Assembly (NCBI GenBank): GCA_900466005.1
Contig: UEGQ01000001.1
Span: 62,001 to 126,000, forward strand
Reading direction: 5' to 3'
Length of the DNA: 64,000 nt
Source of the DNA: Hyphomicrobiales bacterium
Lineage (GTDB): Bacteria > Pseudomonadota > Alphaproteobacteria > Rhizobiales > Rhizobiaceae
Below, in pieces: positions 43,922 through 55,281 of this stretch. Both the position numbers and the translations under genes were made by a program. The notes below the pieces were generated by a model, which saw nothing but the letters and a program-made list of their open reading frames with translations, was not told where the DNA came from and did no database searches. The first letter of the stretch is position 1. Every line of letters starts with the position of its first letter.

Positions 43922-44744
43922 CGGCAACGGCTCCTGAAGACAATAGACGGTCAGCGTGGGTGAATACTTCGAAATCCTCGCCGCGGACGACCGCGACGAG
44001 GGTCATGCCGGCCTCCTCGGCCGTTTCGATGGCGAGGAGCGTCGGCGCCGAGACGGCGAGCAGAAACGGACTCCCGAGGCTTGCCGCCTTTTGAACCATT
44101 TCGACGGAGAGCCGGCTGGTAACGGCGACGACCCCATCCTCACCGCGATAGCCGGTTTTCACGACGGCTCCGCAGAGCTTGTCGAGCGCATTGTGGCGTC
44201 CGACGTCTTCGCGGATCGCCACCAGCCCCTTTCCCGGAACGTAGAAACCGGCGCCGTGCACGGCATGCGTCACGCGGTTGATGCTCTGCGCGTCTCCCAG
44301 TGCTCGTACAGCCTCTGCGACCTCCCGCGAGCGCAGGCGCAGACCGCCGCCCCTCACGGACCGCACTGGCCTCAGCGCCTGATCGATCGACTCGATCCCA
44401 CAGAGACCGCAGCCGACGGGTCCCGCCATGTGGCGTCGGCGCGCTCGAAGGGCGTCGGCGACCGGATCAGCGAGTGTCACCTGCACGTCGATGCCACGCC
44501 CCTCGTCCACCACCTCGATGCCGACGATCTCCGCCGGGTCGGCGATGATGCCCTCGGCAAGGCTGAACCCGACGGCAAAATCCTCGAGGTCCGCCGGCGT
44601 CGCCATCATGACGGCATGGGTGGTGCCGCCATAGCTGAAAGCAACCGGAACCTCCTGGGGGACCACGCGCTCGCCGCTCCGCATTCTGCCAGCCCGAAGC
44701 ACGAGCTCCGGCGCAGGTTTCGCGGCGAGGCGCGCTGGCGTCAT
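43911..44744 (-). CDS. fdhD: Formate dehydrogenase sulfurtransferase FdhD/FdsC
   Basis: A 277-aa FdhD-family protein that transfers sulfur to the bis-MGD cofactor of formate dehydrogenase and helps insert it. The family Cys motif is in MAGPVGCGLCGIESIDQAL. Other landmarks: EVPVAFSYGGTTHAVMMATPADLEDFAVGFSLAEGII and AVHGAGFYVPGKGLVAIREDVGRHNALDKLCG. Its ATG overlaps the fdsA stop (ATGA). In canonical fds operons this position is called fdsC. Confidence 0.95.
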   Translation of the reverse strand: MTPARLAAKPAPELVLRAGRMRSGERVVPQEVPVAFSYGGTTHAVMMATPADLEDFAVGFSLAEGIIADPAEIVGIEVVDEGRGIDVQVTLADPVADALRARRRHMAGPVGCGLCGIESIDQALRPVRSVRGGGLRLRSREVAEAVRALGDAQSINRVTHAVHGAGFYVPGKGLVAIREDVGRHNALDKLCGAVVKTGYRGEDGVVAVTSRLSVEMVQKAASLGSPFLLAVSAPTLLAIETAEEAGMTLVAVVRGEDFEVFTHADRLLSSGAVADVA

Positions 44745-47623
44745 TCGGCCGCCTCCAGCTTTCCGGCGATACGGCGAGACTTCCGCGAGAGGTCCTCATA
44801 GTCTCGCTGCCAGTCCGATGGACCGTTGGAGGGCGAAACCTGTACGGCCGTTACCTTGTATTCCGGACAGTTGGTCGCCCAGTCCGAATAGTCGGTGGTG
44901 ATCACATTCGCCTGCGTTTCCGGATGGTGGAAGGTCGTATAAACCACACCGGGCGCGACGCGATCGGTGATGAGCGCCCGCAGCGTCGTGTCGCCCGAAC
45001 GGCTGGCAAGCTTGACCCAGTCGCCATCCTTGATGCCCCGCTGTTCGGCATCGTGCGGATGGATTTCCAGTCGGTCCTCTTCGTGCCAGACCACATTCTC
45101 CGTGCGACGTGTCTGGGCTCCGACATTGTACTGGCTAAGGATGCGGCCGGTCGTCAGGAGCAGTGGGAACCGCGGGCCGGTCCGTTCATCCGTCGCAACG
45201 TATTCGGTCCGGATAAACTTGCCTTTGCCGCGCACGAAGCCGTCCACGTGCATGATCGGCGAACCCTCCGGGAATTTCTCGTTGCACGGCCACTGCACCG
45301 AGCCCATCTTTTCCAGGTAGTCGTAGGTGACACCGGCAAAGCTCGGTGTCGTGGCAGCGATTTCGTCCATGATTTCGGACGGGTGGCTGTAATTCCAGGC
45401 GAGCCCCATGGCCTGTGCCAGCTTCTGCGTCACTTCCCAGTCGGCGTAACCGTTCTTCGGGCTCATCACCTTGCGGACGCGGTTGATGCGGCGCTCGGCA
45501 TTGGTGAAAGTGCCCTCCTTTTCGAGGAAGGTCGAGCCCGGAAGGAAGACGTGGGCGTAATTGGCCGTCTCGTTGAGGAAGAGATCGTGCACCACCACGC
45601 ATTCCATGGCGGCGAGGCCGGCGGACACATGCTTGGTGTCGGGATCGGACTGCAGGATGTCCTCACCCTGGATGTAGAGGCCCTTGAAGGAGCCTTCGAC
45701 AGCCGCATCGAGCATGTTCGGGATGCGCAGGCCCGGTTCGTTGTTGAGCGTCACGCCCCACATCTTCTCGAAGGTCTCGCGCGTCGCATCGTCAGAGATA
45801 TGTCGATAGCCCGGAAGCTCGTGCGGGAAAGAACCCATATCGCAGGAGCCCTGCACGTTGTTCTGGCCACGCAACGGGTTCACCCCGACGCCCGGCCGTC
45901 CGATATTGCCGGTTGCCATGGCGAGGTTGGCGATCGCCATGACCGTCGTGGAGCCCTGGCTGTGTTCGGTGACGCCGAGACCGTAGTAGATCGCGCCATT
46001 GCCGCCCGTCGCATAAAGGCGGGCCGCGCCGCGGACAAGCTCTGCCGGTACCCCGGTGAACGTCTCCGTCTCTTCCGGTGAATGCTGCGGCTCAGCGACG
46101 AACGCCGCCCAGTCCTCGAATTCCGACCAGTCACAGCGTTCACGAATGAAGGCTTCTGCGAACAGCCCTTCGGTTACGATCACGTGAGCAAGCGCCGTCA
46201 GAACGGCAACGTTGGTGCCGGGCTTCAGCGGCAGGTGATAGGCCGCCTCGACATGAGGCGTGCGCACCAGATCGATGCGGCGCGGATCGATGACGATCAG
46301 TTTGGCACCCTGACGCAATCTCTTCTTCAGGCGTGAGCCGAAGACCGGATGGCCGTCGGTCGGGTTGGCACCGATGACCAGCACGACGTCGGAGTGTTCG
46401 ACCGAATCGAAATCCTGCGTGCCGGCGGACGTACCGAACGCCTGACCGAGACCGTATCCCGTCGGCGAATGACAGACGCGCGCGCAGGTGTCGACATTGT
46501 TGTTGCCGAACCCGGCACGCACCAGCTTCTGCACGAGGAAGGTCTCCTCATTCGTGCAGCGGGACGAGGTGATGCCGCCGATCGAGTCGCGCCCGTATTG
46601 ATACTGGATCCGGCGAAACTCGGAGGCGACGTGCGCAAGCGCTTCGTCCCATGTCACTTCGCGCCAGGGATCTGTGATTTTTTCACGGATCATCGGGTTC
46701 AGAATGCGATCCTTATGCGTCGCATATCCCCAGGCGAAACGCCCTTTGACGCACGAATGGCCACGGTTCGCTTTGCCGTCCTTCCACGGCACCATGCGGA
46801 CAAGCTCCTCGCCACGCATCTCCGCCTTGAAGGAACAGCCGACGCCGCAATAGGCACAGGTGGTGACAACGGAGTGCTCCGGCTGGCCGATCTCGATGAC
46901 GGACTTCTCGGTGAGCGTCGCAGTCGGACATGCCTGCACGCAGGCGCCGCACGACACACATTCGGAAGCGAGGAAATTCTCGTGCATCCCCGGAGAGACG
47001 CGAGATTCAAAGCCTCGACCCTCGATGGTGAGAGCGAAGGTGCCCTGCACTTCTTCGCAAGCCCGCACACAGCGCGAGCAGACGATGCACTTCGACGGAT
47101 CGTAGGTGAAGTAGGGATTGCTCTCGTCTTTCGGCATCCAGCGCGCATTCGCCTCGCCGGTTCCTGACCTCGCCTTCACATGATTGTCGCCGTCGTAGCC
47201 ATACCGGACATCGCGCAGCCCGACAGCGCCTGCCATATCCTGCAACTCGCAGTCGCCGTTCGCTGCGCAGGTGAGACAGTCGAGCGGATGGTCGGAGATG
47301 TAGAGCTCCATTACGCCCTTGCGGATCTGCTTCAGCCGATCGGTCTGGGTGTGGACCACCATGCCCTCGGCCGCCGGCGTGGTGCAGGAGGCGGGTGTGC
47401 CGGCCCGTCCGTCGATCTCCACGAGACAGAGACGGCACGAACCGAACGCATCGACCATGTCGGTCGCGCAGAGTTTCGGAACCTGGATGCCAGCCTCCAT
47501 AGAGGCACGCATGATCGAGGTGCCGGCAGGAACGGTGATGCGCTTCCCGTCGACGGTCAGCGTGACGGTGTTCTCCGATCTGGACGCCGGAGTGCCGTAA
47601 TCGATTTCAGGAACGAGGGGCAT
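44741..47623 (-). CDS. fdsA: NAD-dependent formate dehydrogenase alpha (catalytic) subunit
   Basis: Molybdenum bis-MGD catalytic subunit oxidising formate to CO2, cytoplasmic, 960 aa. An N-terminal [2Fe-2S] domain (CATDMVDAFGSCRLCLVEIDGRAGTPASC) is followed by an extra His/Cys cluster (HPLDCLTCAANGDCELQ), two [4Fe-4S] ferredoxin motifs (CIVCSRCVRACEE; CVSCGACVQACPT), the [4Fe-4S] of the catalytic domain (TTCAYCGVGCSF) and the active-site block NVDTCARVCHSPTGYG with the Mo-ligating Cys and catalytic His. A C-terminal molybdopterin domain completes it. Start ATG 47623 (MPLVPEIDYG) has AGGAGG. Confidence 0.96.
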   Translation of the reverse strand: MPLVPEIDYGTPASRSENTVTLTVDGKRITVPAGTSIMRASMEAGIQVPKLCATDMVDAFGSCRLCLVEIDGRAGTPASCTTPAAEGMVVHTQTDRLKQIRKGVMELYISDHPLDCLTCAANGDCELQDMAGAVGLRDVRYGYDGDNHVKARSGTGEANARWMPKDESNPYFTYDPSKCIVCSRCVRACEEVQGTFALTIEGRGFESRVSPGMHENFLASECVSCGACVQACPTATLTEKSVIEIGQPEHSVVTTCAYCGVGCSFKAEMRGEELVRMVPWKDGKANRGHSCVKGRFAWGYATHKDRILNPMIREKITDPWREVTWDEALAHVASEFRRIQYQYGRDSIGGITSSRCTNEETFLVQKLVRAGFGNNNVDTCARVCHSPTGYGLGQAFGTSAGTQDFDSVEHSDVVLVIGANPTDGHPVFGSRLKKRLRQGAKLIVIDPRRIDLVRTPHVEAAYHLPLKPGTNVAVLTALAHVIVTEGLFAEAFIRERCDWSEFEDWAAFVAEPQHSPEETETFTGVPAELVRGAARLYATGGNGAIYYGLGVTEHSQGSTTVMAIANLAMATGNIGRPGVGVNPLRGQNNVQGSCDMGSFPHELPGYRHISDDATRETFEKMWGVTLNNEPGLRIPNMLDAAVEGSFKGLYIQGEDILQSDPDTKHVSAGLAAMECVVVHDLFLNETANYAHVFLPGSTFLEKEGTFTNAERRINRVRKVMSPKNGYADWEVTQKLAQAMGLAWNYSHPSEIMDEIAATTPSFAGVTYDYLEKMGSVQWPCNEKFPEGSPIMHVDGFVRGKGKFIRTEYVATDERTGPRFPLLLTTGRILSQYNVGAQTRRTENVVWHEEDRLEIHPHDAEQRGIKDGDWVKLASRSGDTTLRALITDRVAPGVVYTTFHHPETQANVITTDYSDWATNCPEYKVTAVQVSPSNGPSDWQRDYEDLSRKSRRIAGKLEAAE

Positions 47624-47683
47624 GGCGAGCCTCCTGGTTGAAAGCAAGGGATAAGGTTCGGCGGAAAACGACGATCGTCTTTG

Positions 47684-49240
47684 TCATTCCGCAGCCTCCT
47701 CTATGGGAGCCGGAGCGAAATCCTGCGGGAAGTGCTTCAGCGCGCTCATGACCGGATAGGGAGTGAAGCCGCCGAGCGCGCAAAGCGAGCCGAACTTCAT
47801 CGTGTTGCAGAGATCTGCAAGCAGCACCTTGTTCTGCTCCGGCTCGACACCGGCGGCGATCCGGTCGACCGTTTCGACGCCGCGGGTAGAGCCAATCCTG
47901 CAGGGCGTGCACTTGCCACAGCTCTCGATCGCGCAGAATTCCATCGCGAAACGTGCCTGCTTCAGCATATCGACGGTGTCGTCGAAAACGACGATGCCCG
48001 CGTGCCCGATGAGACCGTCGCGGGCGGCAAATGCCTCGTAGTCGAAGATCGTATCGAAGAGCGAGGGCGGGAAGTAGGCCCCAAGCGGTCCGCCGACCTG
48101 GACGGCCTTGACTGGTCGACCAGTCAAGGTGCCGCCGCCGATGTCGTTGACGATCTCTCCGAGTGAAAGGCCGAATGCCGTCTCATAGAGGCCGCCGTGC
48201 TTGACGTTGCCGGCGAGCTGAATCGGAATCGTGCCATGGGAGCGGCCAACGCCGAAGTCCCGATAGAAGGCCGGGCCACGATCGAGAATAACGGGAACGG
48301 ACGCGAGCGAAATCACGTTGTTTACCACCGTCGGGCAGCCGAAGAGCCCTTGCAGAGCCGGTAGCGGCGGCTTTGCCCTGACGATGCCCCGCTTGCCTTC
48401 AAGGCTGTTCAGCAGAGATGTCTCCTCGCCGCAGACATAGGCGCCGGCGCCTTCGCGGACTTCCATGTCGAAGGCGCGGCCAGACCCGAGGATGGAGGGA
48501 CCAAGAAGATTCGCTTCCCTCGCGAGCGTGATCGCCCGTCGCATCGTCTCGATGGCGTGGGGATACTCGGACCGGGTATAGACGTAACCCTTCGTCGCGC
48601 CCGTTGCCATTCCGGCGATAATCATGCCTTCGATCAGCATGAACGGATCGCCTTCCATGACCATGCGGTCCGAGAACGTGCCGGAATCGCCTTCGTCGGC
48701 ATTGCAGACGATGTACTTCGTCGCGCCCGGCGCATCGAGCACGGTCTTCCACTTGATGCCGGTCGGGAACCCCGCGCCGCCGCGGCCACGCAGGCCACTC
48801 TCGGTGACGGCGGCAACGATCTCGCCGGGAGACATCGTCAACGCCTTTTCGAGCCCCTTGAGGCCGCTATAGGCGCGGAAGTCATCGAGAGAGAGAGGAT
48901 CGGTGACACCGCAACGGGCAAAGGTGAGGCGCGTCTGGTTGCGCAGGAACGGGATGTCCCTGGTCCGCCCGTGGCAGAGCGGATGCGCCCCTCCCTCCAG
49001 GAAGCCGGCGGCAAACAGTCCCGGCACATCGCCCGGGCTGACCGGACCGTAGGCGATGCGTCCGTGTTCGGTCCTGACTTCCACCATAGGTTCGAGCCAG
49101 AGTAGCCCACGCGAACCGTTGCGGACGACACGGGCGTCGATACCGCGCATCTCGATCTCGCGAGAGATCGCCGCGGCAACCCTGTCTGCACCGACAGCGA
49201 GCGCCGCAGCATCGCAGGGGACGAAGACGGTGGTGGTCAT
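47684..49240 (-). CDS. fdsB: NAD-dependent formate dehydrogenase beta subunit (NuoF-like)
   Basis: A 518-aa diaphorase subunit. FMN/NADH site GLRGRGGAGFPTGIKW, NADEGDSGTFSDR, the GAGAYVCGEETSLLNSLEG segment and the [4Fe-4S] motif SCGKCTPCRIGSTRGVE ... LADLCNTMKFGSLCALGG. An N-terminal thioredoxin-like extension (MTTTVFVPCDAAALAVG) as in FdsB is present. Start ATG 49240 overlaps the fdsG stop (ATGA). It receives electrons from FdsA and reduces NAD+. Confidence 0.96.
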   Translation of the reverse strand: MTTTVFVPCDAAALAVGADRVAAAISREIEMRGIDARVVRNGSRGLLWLEPMVEVRTEHGRIAYGPVSPGDVPGLFAAGFLEGGAHPLCHGRTRDIPFLRNQTRLTFARCGVTDPLSLDDFRAYSGLKGLEKALTMSPGEIVAAVTESGLRGRGGAGFPTGIKWKTVLDAPGATKYIVCNADEGDSGTFSDRMVMEGDPFMLIEGMIIAGMATGATKGYVYTRSEYPHAIETMRRAITLAREANLLGPSILGSGRAFDMEVREGAGAYVCGEETSLLNSLEGKRGIVRAKPPLPALQGLFGCPTVVNNVISLASVPVILDRGPAFYRDFGVGRSHGTIPIQLAGNVKHGGLYETAFGLSLGEIVNDIGGGTLTGRPVKAVQVGGPLGAYFPPSLFDTIFDYEAFAARDGLIGHAGIVVFDDTVDMLKQARFAMEFCAIESCGKCTPCRIGSTRGVETVDRIAAGVEPEQNKVLLADLCNTMKFGSLCALGGFTPYPVMSALKHFPQDFAPAPIEEAAE

Positions 49241-49716
49241 CGGCGCACCTCCGCGACCAACATATTGCAGCTTTCGCTGTCCAGACGACCGTATACCTCG
49301 CCGTCGAGCATGGCCGATGGCGCACAGGCGCACAAACCGAGACAGAACACCGGCTCCACGGTGACGGCACCGTCCGCCGTCGTGCCGCCCCACTCCACGT
49401 CGAGCAGCCCCTTCAGCTCTTCCGCAAGCCGGTCCGCACCCATCGACTGACACGCCTCCCCGCGACAGAGCTTCAGCACATGGCGGCCGGAAGGTTCGGA
49501 ACGGAAATCATGATAAAAGGAGACGACGCCATGCACCTCTGCGCGCGAAAGATTGAGAGCACTCGCGACGAGAGGCTTTGCATCCTCCGGAATGAAGCCG
49601 AACGCTTCCTGCACGGCATGCAGGATCGGAAGCAACGGTCCTTCCGAAAGCCTGTGCTCTTCGATGATCGCACTCGTGCGAGACAAGACGTCATCCACCG
49701 ATGACCGTATATTCAT
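49237..49716 (-). CDS. fdsG: NAD-dependent formate dehydrogenase gamma subunit (NuoE-like)
   Basis: A 159-aa thioredoxin-like [2Fe-2S] subunit: helical N-terminus (ILHAVQEAFGFIPEDA), RAEVHGVVSFYHDFRSEPSGRHVLKLCRGEACQSMGADRL with the first Cys pair, and VEPVFCLGLCACAPSAMLDGEVYG with the second. First gene of the fds operon. The ATG at 49716 (MNIRSSVDDV) has GGAGG upstream. Confidence 0.95.
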   Translation of the reverse strand: MNIRSSVDDVLSRTSAIIEEHRLSEGPLLPILHAVQEAFGFIPEDAKPLVASALNLSRAEVHGVVSFYHDFRSEPSGRHVLKLCRGEACQSMGADRLAEELKGLLDVEWGGTTADGAVTVEPVFCLGLCACAPSAMLDGEVYGRLDSESCNMLVAEVRR

Positions 49717-49843
49717 GATCAGTCCTCCCAAACCGACACGAAATGGCTTCAGCGGATCGTGTTGAACCGTTTGGGCGTGCCGGTCTTCTGTTCAGTAGCT
49801 GTGCTGCTCAGTGCGCGAGACCGGAAACCTTCGCTGTCCGCTG

Positions 49844-49849
49844 ATTATA
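49844..49849 (-). promoter_or_regulatory. Candidate -10 element of the fds operon
   Basis: TATAAT on the minus strand, about 130 nt upstream of fdsG. There is no good -35 hexamer at normal spacing, which fits an activator-dependent promoter. The LysR-type operator at 49903-49923 would then be centred near -77. Confidence 0.4.
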
Positions 49850-49902
49850 GCAGCAAGGATGGCCGAGTTGGAGCACGGGGGTCAATAATGGTGTTCCGTC
49901 GC

Positions 49903-49923
49903 TTGATAGATAAAACCTATCAA
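49903..49923. promoter_or_regulatory. LysR-type operator upstream of fdsG
   Basis: A perfect inverted repeat TTGATAG-N7-CTATCAA (spacer ATAAAAC), containing the T-N11-A core of LysR-family sites. It overlaps the stop codon of the LysR gene and lies about 187 nt upstream of the fdsG ATG. Confidence 0.75.
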
Positions 49924-50813
49924 AATGCCTCGACCTCTGCGAGCCTGCGGCCTTCGTGCAGCAAGGCAGAAACAAGAGGTGTAAACGGCTCGCGGTGCTG
50001 AGCAACGAGGCCGACGACGTGTTCCGCCTCCGGCTCGACAAGAGGGATCATCCGGATACCGGCCGAAAAACCGAAGGATTCCGCAACGTTCTTCGGCATA
50101 ATCGAGGCCCATCGCCCGGTGCGGATATGCGAGAACAGCACGATCATCGAGTTTGATTCGAGCGTCGGCTTCGGGACTACGCCAGCCTCTGCCATATGCT
50201 GGTTGATGATACGGCGGTTCTGCATGTCCGCCGTCAATAGACAAAGCCGAAGGTCGGCGACTTCCCGCCAGGTCACAGTTTCGCGATCAGCCAGAGGCGA
50301 GTCCGAGGCCGTGATGAGGTGGTAGCGCTCCGCATAAAGCGGCACCATGCTGACACGACCGAGCGGCTCGTTGTCGAGATAGGTGATGCCGACGTCGACC
50401 TCGAAGTTCTCGAGCTGGCTCAGAACCTGCAGCGATGTCCGCGAGATCACCGAGAAAGTCACGTCCGGATGCTTGACCTGGAAGGGTTCCGTGATCCTCG
50501 GGACGATGGTGAGGGCAGTCGGGATGGCCGCTATCCGGACGTGCCCGGCCAATCCGTGTCGGGCGGCCCGCATCTCCTCGCGCATCGTGCGGGTGTCGCC
50601 GACGATGCGACGTGCCCATTCGAGCACACGCTGCCCCTCTGGCGTCAATCCCTGGAAACGGGACCCACGCTGGACCAACACCACGCCGAGCTGGTCCTCG
50701 AGCTGACGAATGGCCGCCGAAAGCGTCGGCTGCGAGATCCCGCATTCCTCGGCAGCCCGCCCGAAGTGTCGCTCACGCGCCAGGGCGATAAAGAATTCCA
50801 GCTTGTCGATCAT
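49920..50813 (-). CDS. LysR-family transcriptional regulator (FdsR-like by context)
   Basis: A 297-aa LysR protein: N-terminal winged helix-turn-helix (LEFFIALARERHFGRAAEECGISQPTLSAAIRQLEDQLGVVLVQRG) and a periplasmic-binding-type effector domain (HVRIAAIPTALTIVPRITEPFQVKHPDVTF...). It is located directly upstream of, and in the same direction as, fdsGBA, so it is the probable formate-responsive regulator. ATG 50813 (MIDKLEFF) has GGGGAG upstream. Confidence 0.92.
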   Translation of the reverse strand: MIDKLEFFIALARERHFGRAAEECGISQPTLSAAIRQLEDQLGVVLVQRGSRFQGLTPEGQRVLEWARRIVGDTRTMREEMRAARHGLAGHVRIAAIPTALTIVPRITEPFQVKHPDVTFSVISRTSLQVLSQLENFEVDVGITYLDNEPLGRVSMVPLYAERYHLITASDSPLADRETVTWREVADLRLCLLTADMQNRRIINQHMAEAGVVPKPTLESNSMIVLFSHIRTGRWASIMPKNVAESFGFSAGIRMIPLVEPEAEHVVGLVAQHREPFTPLVSALLHEGRRLAEVEAF

Positions 50814-50879
50814 CACCACTCCCCTGCGCCAGAAATAACACAGCTCTGCCGGGTGCAGGAAGCGGCAACAGGGATGGCG

Positions 50880-51206
50880 TCAGGAACGGGTATTGCTTTC
50901 CGGCTCGCAATACATCCGGTAAAGAACTGCGAGGAGATCGCTGAGGCCGGGATTGGCGATGCTGTAGTAGATCTGTCGGCCCTCGCGGCGCGTCTTGACC
51001 AGCTCTTCGATCCGCAGGCGCGCGAGATGCTGCGAAACCACCGCCTGTTGAATGCCGAGGATCGCCTCGATCTCGCTGACCGTCCGCTCACCGTTCGCGA
51101 GGATGCAGAGAATGAGCAGGCGCGATTCGTGCGAAAGCGCCTTCAGCAGTTCACTTGCGGCCGCTGCTTTCGACATAAAATCGTCGAGACGGCTTTTATC
51201 GCTCAC
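50880..51206 (-). CDS. ArsR-family repressor with BigR/SqrR-type cysteine pair
   Basis: A 108-aa winged-helix repressor (ELLKALSHESRLLILCILANGERTVSEIEAILGIQQAVVSQHLARLRIEELVKTRREGRQIYYSI). It has two Cys, at residues 34 (LILCIL) and 100 (YRMYCEPE), 66 residues apart, the same separation and context as the persulfide-sensing pair of BigR and SqrR. It is therefore likely to sense reactive sulfur species, not arsenic or zinc. The start was set at GTG 51206 because a duplicated TGCATATG element overlies the longer start at 51254; an ATG at 51176 is also possible. Upstream of the LysR gene on the same strand. Confidence 0.82.
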   Translation of the reverse strand: MSDKSRLDDFMSKAAAASELLKALSHESRLLILCILANGERTVSEIEAILGIQQAVVSQHLARLRIEELVKTRREGRQIYYSIANPGLSDLLAVLYRMYCEPESNTRS

Positions 51207-51249
51207 ATTGTCCAACAAGGCCACTACCACCACAGTTTCGGTCAAGACA

Positions 51250-51287
51250 TGCATATGCGTAATTCACGAAATGTCATAGTGCATATG
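51250..51287. promoter_or_regulatory. Repeated TGCATATG element upstream of the ArsR gene
   Basis: TGCATATG occurs at 51250-51257 and 51280-51287, exactly 30 bp apart (about three helical turns). Each copy contains a self-complementary core (GCATATGC in the first, CATATG in the second). A candidate autoregulatory operator. Confidence 0.4.
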
Positions 51288-51322
51288 TCCTGCAAAACCA
51301 AGCCGCCTCGTTCCTGTCTGCC

Positions 51323-52261
<939 letters not shown>

Positions 52262-52366
52262 CTACCAGCAGCTGGAGCCATGCGCGACGGGCACCCAAGT
52301 TCGCAAATCAGGGCAGCGTGCGTCAAGTCCATGGCAAACGGCTGTATGGTCGACCTTGTTCCCAGC

Positions 52367-52392
52367 AACAAAAAAGCGGCCTTTCGGCCGCT
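52367..52392 (-). terminator. Rho-independent terminator of the atp operon
   Basis: Minus-strand stem AGCGGCC/GGCCGCT (52392-52386 with 52381-52375, 4-nt loop) followed by a TTTTTTGTTG run, 23 nt after the atpC stop. Confidence 0.92.
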
Positions 52393-52415
52393 CTTCTCTG
52401 CATTCCATAGCCCGC

Positions 52416-52823
52416 TCAGGCCGGAATTATGACGCCGTTCAGATGAGTCAACTCAGCGAGATACTGCTCGAGCTTGGTCTTGTGCTCCGCGCTGTCGGCC
52501 TTTTCGAGTTCGGCTCTGGCCGACTCGATGCGCCTCACCAGCGTTTCGCGGTTCAGTTCGCTCATCTCGACCGCCGACTCTGCAAGAAGCGTGCAGCCGG
52601 TCGGAAGGATATCTGCGAAGCCGCCGAAAACGACGTACCGGCTCGTCTGCCCGGAGGTAAGCTTTACCGAAACGACACCAGGCTTGATCGTCGTCATGGT
52701 CGGCGCATGATTGGCCATGACGGTCATCTCGCCTTCGGTCGCCGGAATGACGACTTCGCTCACCTTTTCGGAAAGCAGCAGACGCTCGGGCGAAACGAGT
52801 TCAAAATTGAAATTGTCGGCCAT
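52416..52823 (-). CDS. atpC: F1 ATP synthase subunit epsilon
   Basis: A 135-aa epsilon subunit: beta-sandwich N-terminal domain (FELVSPERLLLSEKVSEVVIPATEGEMTVMANHAPTMTTIKPGVV) and a C-terminal helical hairpin (LNRETLVRRIESARAELEKADS). It is a rotor-stalk component and regulator of ATP hydrolysis. Last gene of atpHAGDC, followed by a terminator. Confidence 0.97.
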   Translation of the reverse strand: MADNFNFELVSPERLLLSEKVSEVVIPATEGEMTVMANHAPTMTTIKPGVVSVKLTSGQTSRYVVFGGFADILPTGCTLLAESAVEMSELNRETLVRRIESARAELEKADSAEHKTKLEQYLAELTHLNGVIIPA

Positions 52824-52885
52824 GACTCTTCACTTTTTGAATGGAGGAGCAGAGGCGCGCGTCAGAACGCGCGCCCGTTGCATGA

Positions 52886-54367
<1,482 letters not shown>

Positions 54368-54373
54368 TTAACC

Positions 54374-55252
54374 TCAGAGCGCTTCCGCGCCCGAAATGAT
54401 TTCAATGAGTTCCTTGGTGATCTGGGCTTGGCGCTGCCGGTTGTACGAGAGCGTCAGCTTGTTGATCATCTCGCCGGCATTGCGCGTCGCATTGTCCATT
54501 GCGCTCATCTTGGCGCCCATTTCACCGGCGACGTTTTCGAGCAGAGCCCGGAAGACCTGCACCGAGATGTTGCGCGGAATGAGATCGCTGAGGATCGCAC
54601 CGGCATCGGGCTCATATTCATAGACGGCGGACGCACCCGTTGCGGCGACCGCTTCCGGAACAGCAGCCGGAATCAGCTGCTGTGCGGTCGGAACCTGGCT
54701 GATAACGGACTTGAATTCCGAATAGAACAAGGTCGCAACGTCGAACTCGCCCTTCTCGAACATCGAGATGACCTTGCGGCCAATCGTGTCGGCATTTTCA
54801 AAGCCAATGCGCTTGACTTCGCGAAGGTCCGTACGCTCGACGATGCTGGCGGCAAACTCGCGACGCAGACTGTCATAGCCCTTCTTGCCGACGCAGAAGA
54901 TCTTGACGGTCTTGCCGGCGGCGAGAAGCCTGCGCGCATGGTCGCGGGCAAAGCGGGCGATCTGCGAATTGAAACCGCCGCAAAGGCCGCGCTCGGCGGT
55001 GCAGACGATGAGCAGATGCACATCGTCCTTGCCTGTCCCGGTCATCAGCCGCGGCGCACTGTCATCGCTGCCGACCGCCTGGGCGATATTGGCAAGGACG
55101 GCACCCATGCGCTGCGAATAGGGACGAGCGGCCTCGGCCGCCTCCTGCGCACGACGCAGCTTCGCCGCGGCGACCATCTTCATCGCCTTGGTGATTTTCT
55201 GCGTCGCCTTGACGGAGGCGATCCGGTTTTTCAGATCCTTAAGTGAAGGCAT
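54374..55252 (-). CDS. atpG: F1 ATP synthase subunit gamma
   Basis: A 292-aa central-stalk subunit with the two long coiled-coil helices at the termini ([36 protein letters not shown] at the N-end; [41 protein letters not shown] at the C-end) and the [11 protein letters not shown] segment. Between atpA and atpD in the usual order. Confidence 0.97.
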   Translation of the reverse strand: MPSLKDLKNRIASVKATQKITKAMKMVAAAKLRRAQEAAEAARPYSQRMGAVLANIAQAVGSDDSAPRLMTGTGKDDVHLLIVCTAERGLCGGFNSQIARFARDHARRLLAAGKTVKIFCVGKKGYDSLRREFAASIVERTDLREVKRIGFENADTIGRKVISMFEKGEFDVATLFYSEFKSVISQVPTAQQLIPAAVPEAVAATGASAVYEYEPDAGAILSDLIPRNISVQVFRALLENVAGEMGAKMSAMDNATRNAGEMINKLTLSYNRQRQAQITKELIEIISGAEAL

Positions 55253-55281
55253 CCGTTATCCGTCCTTGGCTTGAGCACCGA

